Source: Actinomycetes bacterium (GTDB lineage Bacteria; Actinomycetota; Acidimicrobiia; Acidimicrobiales; Acidimicrobiaceae). Taken from it: a stretch of DNA of 13,493 nucleotides. The notes beneath the pieces were generated by a model. The model saw only the letters and a program-made list of their open reading frames with translations. It was not told the DNA's origin and ran no database searches. Of the stretch, positions 1-5,583 are shown piece after piece (the first letter of the stretch is position 1; the number at the start of each line of letters is the position of its first letter). The position numbers and the translations under genes are program-made. The stretch spans positions 1 through 13,493 of the forward strand of contig JAKAOC010000011.1 in NCBI GenBank assembly GCA_021823385.1, given 5' to 3'.

Positions 1-1
1 C

Positions 2-376
2 CCCATCGAGGGATGGTGCCTGGAGGGCACGCCCGGCGCGGAGATCGCCGACGAGGTCGCGCCGGAGGCGGGCGAGTTCGTGCTGGTAAAGAAGAAGCCT
101 TCCGCCTTCGTGGGCACCCCCTTGCTGCAACTGCTCATCGATCGCGGCGTCGACACCGTCATCGTTGCCGGCGGCTCCACTTCGAACTGCGTCCGCGCCA
201 CCGTCGTGGACGCCGTCTCGTTGAACTTGCGCGCCTTGATCCCTGCCGACTGCGTCTTCGATCGTTTCGCCGTCTCCCACGCCGTCTCCCTCTTTGATCT
301 CGATCGCCAGTACGCAGACGTCATGTGGTCGGATGAGGTGGTCGCATACTTGGAGGGCCTTGGGGGCCGGCGCTGA
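2..376 (+). CDS. Isochorismatase-superfamily amidohydrolase, 5'-truncated (N-carbamoylsarcosine amidase / maleamate amidase-like)
   Basis: The gene is open from the window edge and is read in the frame starting at base 2; its true start lies upstream. The visible 124 residues are the C-terminal part of a cysteine hydrolase. GTPGAEI is followed by a lysine cluster at about bases 86-94 (family catalytic Lys), then a hydrophobic strand and the nucleophile motif TSNCVRATVVDA, with its Cys codon at 188-190. Next come the family's C-terminal elements (ADCVFDRF, SHAVSLFDLDRQYADV). Most relatives have Gly where this protein has Asn just before the Cys. Members of this branch hydrolyse carbamoyl or amide bonds of small acids such as N-carbamoylsarcosine and maleamate, releasing ammonia in the cytoplasm. 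The TGA stop at 374-376 shares its A with the ATG of the next gene, so the two are probably translationally coupled. The family is secure; the substrate is not known. Confidence 0.9.
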   Translation, partial: PIEGWCLEGTPGAEIADEVAPEAGEFVLVKKKPSAFVGTPLLQLLIDRGVDTVIVAGGSTSNCVRATVVDAVSLNLRALIPADCVFDRFAVSHAVSLFDLDRQYADVMWSDEVVAYLEGLGGRR

Positions 377-1284
377 TGGAACCCCGGGATCTTGTCGGTT
401 ATGGGCCAGGTCAACCGCAAGGATCATGGCCGAACGGCGCACGCCTTGCCCTCAACATCGCCCTGAACGTCGAGGAAGGATCCGAGCGCACACCCTTTGA
501 GGGCGACGCCGCAAACGAAGGGCTGGGCGAGGTGCCCCGGGCCATGACTCCGGGCGTGCGTGACCTCGCCACCGAGTCGGTCTATGAGTACGGCAGCCGG
601 GTAGGCGCATTAAGACTCCTGCGCCTATTCGACCGCATGGGCATCGAAGTCACCGTCTTCGCGGCGGCTCAGGCCTTGGAACGCAACCCACCGGTGGCCG
701 AGGCGATCGCCGGTTCGCCCCATGAGGTGTGCGCGCACGGATACCGCTGGGCGGAATCCTGGACCATGAGCGAGGACGAGGAGCGAGGGGCAATCGCCCG
801 TGCGGTAGCAAGCATCGAGGCAAGCGTGGGGAAGCGGCCGGTTGGCTGGTACAGCCGCTGGATGCGTTCCGAGCGCACTCGCAGGCTGCTCGTCGAAGAG
901 GGTGGCTTCATCTACGACTCGGATGCCTACAACGACGACACCCCGTATTACGTGAAGGTCGGCTCCATCGACCACCTGGTGGTCCCGTACTCCTTGACCT
1001 ACAACGACGCTCAATACTCCTATGGCCACCTGGCGAGTCCTTCGGACTTCGTCGACCTCACCGTGCGCGCGGCCGCTTTCATGCTCGCCGAGGACGACGG
1101 AGTGCCCCGGCTGCTCTCCATCGGCCTGCACCCCCGCCTCTCGGGCCAGCCTGGGCGAGCCTCAGCAGTGGAGGAGGTCGTCGATCGGATCGGCGGACTC
1201 GGCAAGGTCTGGGTAGCCACGAGGCGCCAGATCGCCGAGTTCTGGCTGCGAGAGCATCCCCCGGCCACCGGCCCGGCTCAGTAG
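376..1284 (+). CDS. Polysaccharide-deacetylase-fold hydrolase, PuuE allantoinase / cyclic-imide hydrolase type
   Basis: A 302-residue protein close to the usual length of PuuE-like enzymes (about 290-310). It has the PuuE-type landmarks: ALNVEEGSE (about 29-37, replacing the metal-binding Asp-Asp of true CE4 deacetylases), VYEYGSRVG (69-77), CAHGYRW (119-125), VGWYSR (156-161), a glycine-rich FIYDSDAYNDD segment (178-188), VVPYSLTYND (202-211), GLHPRL (250-255) with His252, and GKVWVATRRQIAEFW near the end. His121 is kept, but the second His of the HxxxH zinc motif is Trp125, as expected for the metal-independent PuuE branch. No signal peptide or membrane segment is seen, so a cytoplasmic small-molecule hydrolase fits better than a cell-wall deacetylase. 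The ATG overlaps the upstream stop by one base. The upstream amidase suggests that the ring-opened product is its substrate; this is inference. A peptidoglycan deacetylase is the alternative. Confidence 0.88.
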   Translation: MEPRDLVGYGPGQPQGSWPNGARLALNIALNVEEGSERTPFEGDAANEGLGEVPRAMTPGVRDLATESVYEYGSRVGALRLLRLFDRMGIEVTVFAAAQALERNPPVAEAIAGSPHEVCAHGYRWAESWTMSEDEERGAIARAVASIEASVGKRPVGWYSRWMRSERTRRLLVEEGGFIYDSDAYNDDTPYYVKVGSIDHLVVPYSLTYNDAQYSYGHLASPSDFVDLTVRAAAFMLAEDDGVPRLLSIGLHPRLSGQPGRASAVEEVVDRIGGLGKVWVATRRQIAEFWLREHPPATGPAQ

Positions 1285-2033
1285 ACCGGCACCGCCTCGC
1301 CCCGCGGGCCGACCAGAACCCGGCCCCCCAGAGGCCGTTCCAGTAGTACCTGGACTTCACGTACGGCTCCCGCCAGGGTGACCCACCCGGAGGTTGGCCC
1401 TATCCACTGCTCGACCGGGATCACGGCCACCGCGCTTTCGGTCTCCATCACCTCAGCCCGCGGATACTCCGCCATATTGCGCGGCCATCCGGAAAAGCGG
1501 TAGGTGAGGAGAGTGCCATCGGGCGATACGCTGCTCTTGTGCGCGAAGCGCTCCGGCATTCTCTCCAGCGAAGCGGCCTCCGGCGGATGCCAGCAGAGGC
1601 CACGGCCGGCGCGGCTGAGCACCACCAGGTCCCCGAGCACCCCCTCCGCGTCGACTATCCAGGCAGGAAGGAGGCGTCTGCCGCGGTCGGTCAGGAACTC
1701 AGCCTCGCCGAGCCTTGCCGCCCTAAGCAGCAGGGGGCGTGCTCCGCGGGGTGGCTCCCCTTCTAGCCGCCGGCTGCGCAAGAGGTCGACCACCTCCTCC
1801 GGCACGCCTTTAGCAGTCATTACTTGCCCGAACTCAAAGGCAAGCTTGGCTTCGCCGTCCTGGAATCCCTGTCCAGGGTTGGCGGCGGGTCCGATCAGCA
1901 CGATTGGGCGTGGCTCCGCCTGAGCCGGAAACCCTTCCCAGCGGCGAAGGGCCTCCCGGGCAGCCTCGCGCTTGGCGAGGGTATCGCCCTGCCCGCCACC
2001 TCCGACACCACTTGCCGCCATGGCATAGTTCAT
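1278..2033 (-). CDS. Hypothetical protein, 251 residues, no recognised family
   Basis: Not recognised. The reading frame is open far upstream, but the part beyond 2033 is low-complexity S/R/T-rich sequence opposite the glycosyltransferase gene and looks like shadow. I therefore place the start at the ATG whose complement is 2031-2033; a second ATG at 2019-2021 is an alternative, and neither has a convincing Shine-Dalgarno. Visible elements: a glycine-rich stretch (residues 9-17), an Arg/Glu-rich helix (19-34), PIVLIGPAANPGQGFQDGE (43-61), TDRGRRLLPAW (115-125), a probable beta-rich region to the end, and a final strand pair (EVQVLLERPLGGRVLV, 226-241). The TDRG..LPAW pattern recalls uncharacterised actinobacterial proteins, but I can name no function. 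There is no signal peptide or transmembrane helix. Its stop (complement of 1278-1280) lies 7 bases inside the convergent deacetylase-fold gene. It is divergent from the glycosyltransferase starting at 2140. Confidence 0.7.
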   Translation of the reverse strand: MNYAMAASGVGGGGQGDTLAKREAAREALRRWEGFPAQAEPRPIVLIGPAANPGQGFQDGEAKLAFEFGQVMTAKGVPEEVVDLLRSRRLEGEPPRGARPLLLRAARLGEAEFLTDRGRRLLPAWIVDAEGVLGDLVVLSRAGRGLCWHPPEAASLERMPERFAHKSSVSPDGTLLTYRFSGWPRNMAEYPRAEVMETESAVAVIPVEQWIGPTSGWVTLAGAVREVQVLLERPLGGRVLVGPRGEAVPVY

Positions 2034-2139
2034 AGCACGGCGGGCCGGCAGCGTTGACGTACTGCCAGGAGACGACGGCGAAGTCCGGCCATGTGAAGGC
2101 TTCTTTAAAGTCCTCCCGGCATCGGGCCGACTTAGGGGT

Positions 2140-3348
2140 GTGGGAATCGACCTGGTCATCGTCAGTGACGAGCAGACATCCAGCAACGACTTCGTCCGCG
2201 TTGCCCAATTGGCAGCGCGAGCCGGGCAACTCTTGGCATCGGTCGATTGCGTCCCCTTGGACGAGCGCTCCGCCGCTCTTTGGGCGGCGCTGCGAGAATC
2301 GCCTTTCCTGGCGGGACTCGTGCGCACCTCGCCAACCGGCGTTGCGTCGGGGTCCACGGATTCCCTCTCCACCGCGGTGGAGGCCGGCACCGCCCGCTTC
2401 GTCGCCGTATCCGAGATACACGAGGTGGACTTGACGCGTCTCCTAGTGGCAGCTACAACCGCCCAGGAACACCAGGGCGTCTCGCTCGGCACATTTCCCC
2501 TGGGCGCGGCAGGCGGACTAAGCCTCGTCCTGCCCCGGACGAAGTGGTCCCCATGCGGCGCCGCCGGCGCGGTCCGGAGCGCCCGGACCCTGATGGAAGC
2601 ACTCGGCGGTCACCTTCTCGGTCTGGAAGGCACCCGCGCCACCCCCGAGGTCACCAAGATCTGGGTCGTCGGGACGGAAGCAGGCGGGACGGTTGACACC
2701 GAGATCCACCCCGGAAGTCCCCCGGTACTGTCCGTTGTCGTCCCCACCCTCGACGCGGCGTCCGCACGAAGCGGCCGGCTCCTGGCGTCGCTACGGCGTC
2801 ACACCGGCGTTCCTTACCAAGTGGTCCTGATCGACAACGGCAATGCTCCCCAGGGCTACACCGCGCCGGTGAACACGGCCTTGCTGGCAGCGCGCACCGA
2901 GTACGTCGCCGTCATCAACGACGACGTCGTGGTGCATGATCGATGGTGGGAACCGCTGCAAGAGGCCCTGACCGCCGGCCACGCCCTGGTCTTCCCGGAA
3001 ACGATCGGCTACAGCCGGCCTCCGTACTTCGCCTGGTGCTTCGCCCTGCGGCGCTCCACCCTGGAAGGCCTCTCGGCACCGGGGGGCGATTTCTTCGACC
3101 CGGCGTTCTCGGTCTGGTATCAAGACACCGATCTCTACCTGCGACTGAAGGCGCTAGGCGAAACGCCATACCACGTGCCTGCCAGCAGGATCTCGCACCT
3201 CGAATCGGCGACCGTGGCAACCGAGGACCCGGTGTTGAAACCCTGGATACGCCGGCAAACCTTGACCGATCGGAGCCGGTTCGTCGAGAAGTGGGGAGAA
3301 GGGATCCTTCCCGACAAAGGCTTGGCCGACCCCCTGGGCAGCCGATAG
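2140..3348 (+). CDS. Family 2 glycosyltransferase with an unusual N-terminal domain
   Basis: A 402-residue protein. The second half is a GT-A glycosyltransferase: VLSVVVPTLDA (196-206) is the nucleotide-binding first strand, YQVVLIDNG (226-234) the second, EYVAVINDDVVV (254-265) carries the DxD-like NDD (260-262) that normally holds the divalent metal and nucleotide-sugar, and FFDPAFSVWYQDTDLYLRLKALG (318-340) is the acceptor/catalytic region with its Asp pair, followed by RISHLES. Residues 1-190 have no clear family. SLSTAVEAGTARFVAVSE (75-92) resembles the central strand of a second, degenerate GT-A fold without a DxD. The start is GTG at 2140, the only usable start after the last in-frame stop-free stretch; AGGGG lies almost against it, so the ribosome site is poor. 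No membrane segment is seen, so it is probably a cytoplasmic enzyme acting on a membrane or nucleotide-linked acceptor. Donor and acceptor are unknown. It is probably co-transcribed with the gene at 3425. Confidence 0.88.
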   Translation: MGIDLVIVSDEQTSSNDFVRVAQLAARAGQLLASVDCVPLDERSAALWAALRESPFLAGLVRTSPTGVASGSTDSLSTAVEAGTARFVAVSEIHEVDLTRLLVAATTAQEHQGVSLGTFPLGAAGGLSLVLPRTKWSPCGAAGAVRSARTLMEALGGHLLGLEGTRATPEVTKIWVVGTEAGGTVDTEIHPGSPPVLSVVVPTLDAASARSGRLLASLRRHTGVPYQVVLIDNGNAPQGYTAPVNTALLAARTEYVAVINDDVVVHDRWWEPLQEALTAGHALVFPETIGYSRPPYFAWCFALRRSTLEGLSAPGGDFFDPAFSVWYQDTDLYLRLKALGETPYHVPASRISHLESATVATEDPVLKPWIRRQTLTDRSRFVEKWGEGILPDKGLADPLGSR

Positions 3349-3424
3349 GTCCCCCCAATCGACACGGCACCACGCCGCCCGCCCGAGCCGGGCAGCGAAA
3401 AGGCTTCCTGAGGGAGAGCGGCAC

Positions 3425-4069
3425 ATGTTTGCATTCGGCGTATGCATCGGGAACGATCCGAAGTACGAGCGATGCGCTCGCCCCGGACTCGAAAGGACCG
3501 TTCTCCCCGGCGACCTGGTGGTCGAGTTGCGTCACCAGTTCTCGATACATGCCGCCTACAACAAGGTCCTCGAGGCAGCACGAGATCTCAGCGGATTGCA
3601 GGCAGTGGTGCTGCTGCACGAGGATCTCGAGATCGCCGACGATCGCTTCCGGGACAAGGTGGCACTCGCCTTCGAGGACCCCGAGGTGGGGGTCCTCGGC
3701 GCGGTGGGGGCGGTGAACGTCACTTCTTTGGCCTGGTGGGAGGGGAGCCTCCGCGGCGCCCTGGCCGAATCGCGCCTGCGCGTGGAGGGCGATCGCCCAA
3801 AGGGGGAGGTCGAGACGGTGGACGGCTCGCTCCTATGCCTGTCGCCGTGGGTGGCGAGGAATCTGCGCTTCGACGAAACCTATGCCGGCTTCCACGGTTA
3901 CGACGCGGACCTGTGCTTCTCGGCTCGCGCGGCCGGGAAGAAGGTCCTCGTGGAGGAACTCAAGCTTTTCCATCACACCAAGGGTGGGTACGGGGACCTC
4001 GTCTCGTTCGCCCGCAACGATGAGCTCTTCCGCCGCAAATGGATTCCGGCGGAACGGCATCGGGGCTAG
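3425..4069 (+). CDS. Glycosyltransferase-like protein (small GT-A fold, Glyco_tranf_2_5 type)
   Basis: A 214-residue protein whose layout matches the short glycosyltransferase-like group. It opens with FAFGVCIGN, then IHAAYNKVLEAA (41-52), VVLLHEDLEI (61-70; HED is the DxD-like position), PEVGVLGAVGAV (86-97), a WW pair, VETVDGSLLCLS (129-140; VDG is typical of this group), RFDETYAGFHGYDADLCFSARAAGKKV (148-174; the conserved acceptor-binding block) and a closing LFHHTKGGYG (181-190). The start ATG at 3425 has AGGGAG at 3411-3416, 8 bases upstream, a good ribosome site. It follows the larger glycosyltransferase by 76 bases on the same strand with no strong terminator between them, suggesting one operon. 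Sugar and acceptor cannot be read from sequence. No membrane helix or signal peptide is visible. Confidence 0.85.
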   Translation: MFAFGVCIGNDPKYERCARPGLERTVLPGDLVVELRHQFSIHAAYNKVLEAARDLSGLQAVVLLHEDLEIADDRFRDKVALAFEDPEVGVLGAVGAVNVTSLAWWEGSLRGALAESRLRVEGDRPKGEVETVDGSLLCLSPWVARNLRFDETYAGFHGYDADLCFSARAAGKKVLVEELKLFHHTKGGYGDLVSFARNDELFRRKWIPAERHRG

Positions 4070-4270
4070 GAGGACGCGCCCTCACCACCTCGAACTCCGC
4101 ACCTTCACGCATCTCCGCCCAGGGCATCCGGCCAAAGGAGGCATCGGCGGCCGCCCGGCGCACTCCGCCGCCGCGATAACCCGGATCCGGCGTCGACCTT
4201 AGGATCAAGCATTCCTACGGGCCAGGGGGAAGGCGTGCCGGTCTGCCGGCAATGGCCGGCAGTGAATTGG
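4070..4270. other. Convergent intergenic region (201 bases)
   Basis: This lies between the plus-strand glycosyltransferase and the minus-strand protease, which end towards each other. The ORFs crossing it are short shadows without codon bias. The only structure I can support is the hairpin at 4243-4262; a 10-base palindrome CCGGATCCGG at 4181-4190 is probably chance in this GC-rich sequence. Confidence 0.6.
4243..4262. terminator. GC-rich hairpin between convergent genes, possible bidirectional terminator
   Basis: A perfect 8-base stem, CTGCCGGC (4243-4250) and GCCGGCAG (4255-4262), closes a 4-base AATG loop. It sits 8 bases beyond the stop of the minus-strand protease and about 170 bases beyond the plus-strand glycosyltransferase. 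Neither side is followed by a clear T-run, so this is not a classical intrinsic terminator. U-tract-less hairpins are, however, proposed to work in some actinobacteria. Confidence 0.4.
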
Positions 4271-5488
4271 TCAGGCCGCGCAGGCGCCCGTCGAAACCTG
4301 GGCCGTAGCGTTCTGCGCCGCCACTATCTCCTGGTTCACGGCCGGCATGGCGAGCGCGAAGCCAACATCGGGGTTGGTGGTGGAGCGGGAGAAGACCACC
4401 CCTATCACGTTGCCTTGCAGGTCGACGAGCGGACCTCCGGAGTTGCCCGGCCGGACGATGGCGGCGATCTCGTACACCAGGCGGGTGGTAACACCCTGGT
4501 TGTAAATGTCGCGCCCTTGGGCCTCGAAGGTGTCCATAACCCCGGCCGAGCTGGAAGTGAGGGGCCCGCCCCCCGGATACCCGAGCACCACGCCCATCTC
4601 GCCTCGGGTCTTCACCGTGGTGTCCACCACTAGGGGCTTCTCGCTCATCCCGCCGGCCCTCAGGATGGCGATGTCCAGTTCGGGGTTGAAGAGGACGACG
4701 GTGGCCGGATGCTGACCAGAGGCGTCGAAGATGGAGATGCTATGCGTACCTGCCACTACGTGGGCGTTGGTGACGACCTCACCGGGCGCGACCACGAAGC
4801 CCGAGCCCTCCTGGATCTGGCCGCACCCGATCCCCTCGATCTTCACGACGCTTCCAGCCACCTTGGAGACCACCGCCGCCACCTGGGCCGCTGAGGGCAG
4901 CGCAACCGGCCCCGAGATGCTGGGTGGCAAGGAGGCGAACACGGAGGGGAAACCCTCCGAGCTGATGAAACTCTCGATCCGGGAGAAGACCGCCGGTGTG
5001 GGCGGCATCACCTTTGAGAGGGTCTTGACGATCTTTGAACTGGCCACCTGAGAAGAGAAGCCGGCCAGGGGCAGGTTCGCAACCACGGAGCCGATCAGCC
5101 AGATCACCAGCATGGTCGCGACAACGGCAACCACGCTCCCGACCCCTGAATCGACTCCTCCGAGTTGATACCTGGTCAGCTTGGCGCCAAGCCGGTTGCC
5201 GAGCTGCCGGCCCAGTCCCCCGATGAGCGAGGCGGCTCCGAAAACCACGAAAAGTAGCACCACGGTGCGCCAGAAGGAGGTGGCCGGGATCAGTGAAGCA
5301 ACCTTCGGCGCTATCAGCGCGCCGAGGAACATGCCGAGCCAGAAGCCTCCGTAGGAGCCGAGTTGGACGGCCGCGCCCAGCTGGGCGCCGCGCACCGCAG
5401 CGTAGCCAACCCCGACGAGTATCAGGAGGTCGACCCAGTTGAAGCCGGCAATGGCAGCAGCAGCCGCGATGAGGTGTAGTTCAGTCAA
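4271..5488 (-). CDS. MarP family membrane-anchored serine protease (CvpA-like membrane domain + trypsin-like protease)
   Basis: A 405-residue protein close to the length of mycobacterial MarP (about 397). Four hydrophobic segments at roughly 12-34, 43-66, 71-92 and 116-141 form the CvpA/colicin-V-like membrane domain. An extracytoplasmic linker follows, then a chymotrypsin-fold protease: GSGFVV (228-233), TNAHVVAG (240-247, His243), ELDIAIL (270-276, Asp272) and RPGNSGGPL (346-354, Ser350). Cys222 and Cys403 occupy the positions of the MarP disulfide that stabilises the active enzyme; they are 21 residues before the His and 53 after the Ser, matching the family as I recall it. MarP supports survival of acid and oxidative stress through cleavage of cell-wall hydrolases. 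The start is TTG (complement of 5486-5488) with AGGG 7 bases upstream (complement of 5496-5499); the first Met, residue 53, would remove the first helix. It lies 95 bases downstream of the EAL gene on the same strand. Confidence 0.92.
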   Translation of the reverse strand: MTELHLIAAAAAIAGFNWVDLLILVGVGYAAVRGAQLGAAVQLGSYGGFWLGMFLGALIAPKVASLIPATSFWRTVVLLFVVFGAASLIGGLGRQLGNRLGAKLTRYQLGGVDSGVGSVVAVVATMLVIWLIGSVVANLPLAGFSSQVASSKIVKTLSKVMPPTPAVFSRIESFISSEGFPSVFASLPPSISGPVALPSAAQVAAVVSKVAGSVVKIEGIGCGQIQEGSGFVVAPGEVVTNAHVVAGTHSISIFDASGQHPATVVLFNPELDIAILRAGGMSEKPLVVDTTVKTRGEMGVVLGYPGGGPLTSSSAGVMDTFEAQGRDIYNQGVTTRLVYEIAAIVRPGNSGGPLVDLQGNVIGVVFSRSTTNPDVGFALAMPAVNQEIVAAQNATAQVSTGACAA

Positions 5489-5554
5489 GCCTGCACCCTG
5501 GGCTGGGAGTCTTTCTTGGGCGGCACGTGGTTCATTCTACGGGAGAAGCGCATC

Positions 5555-5581
5555 CGCCTTACGGAAATGCTGGTTAAGGCG
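5555..5581 (-). terminator. Inverted repeat just after the GGDEF-EAL gene, possible weak terminator
   Basis: CGCCTTA (5555-5561) and TAAGGCG (5575-5581) are perfect 7-base arms around a 13-base spacer. On the minus strand the hairpin starts 2 bases after the stop codon of the EAL-domain gene and lies before the protease gene. No T-run follows, so termination would be partial at best. It could instead be an mRNA-end stabiliser or a chance repeat. Confidence 0.3.
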
Positions 5582-5583
5582 CG

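Noticed and set aside
2034..2492. Upstream continuation of the 1278-2033 minus-strand frame to 2492 (404 residues in all)
   Set aside because: The extra 153 residues are S/T/R/P-rich with no structure, and they lie opposite the well-supported start and N-terminal coding region of the glycosyltransferase.
4181..4190. Palindrome CCGGATCCGG as a regulatory site
   Set aside because: It is a single 10-base palindrome in very GC-rich intergenic sequence between convergent genes, where no promoter is expected.
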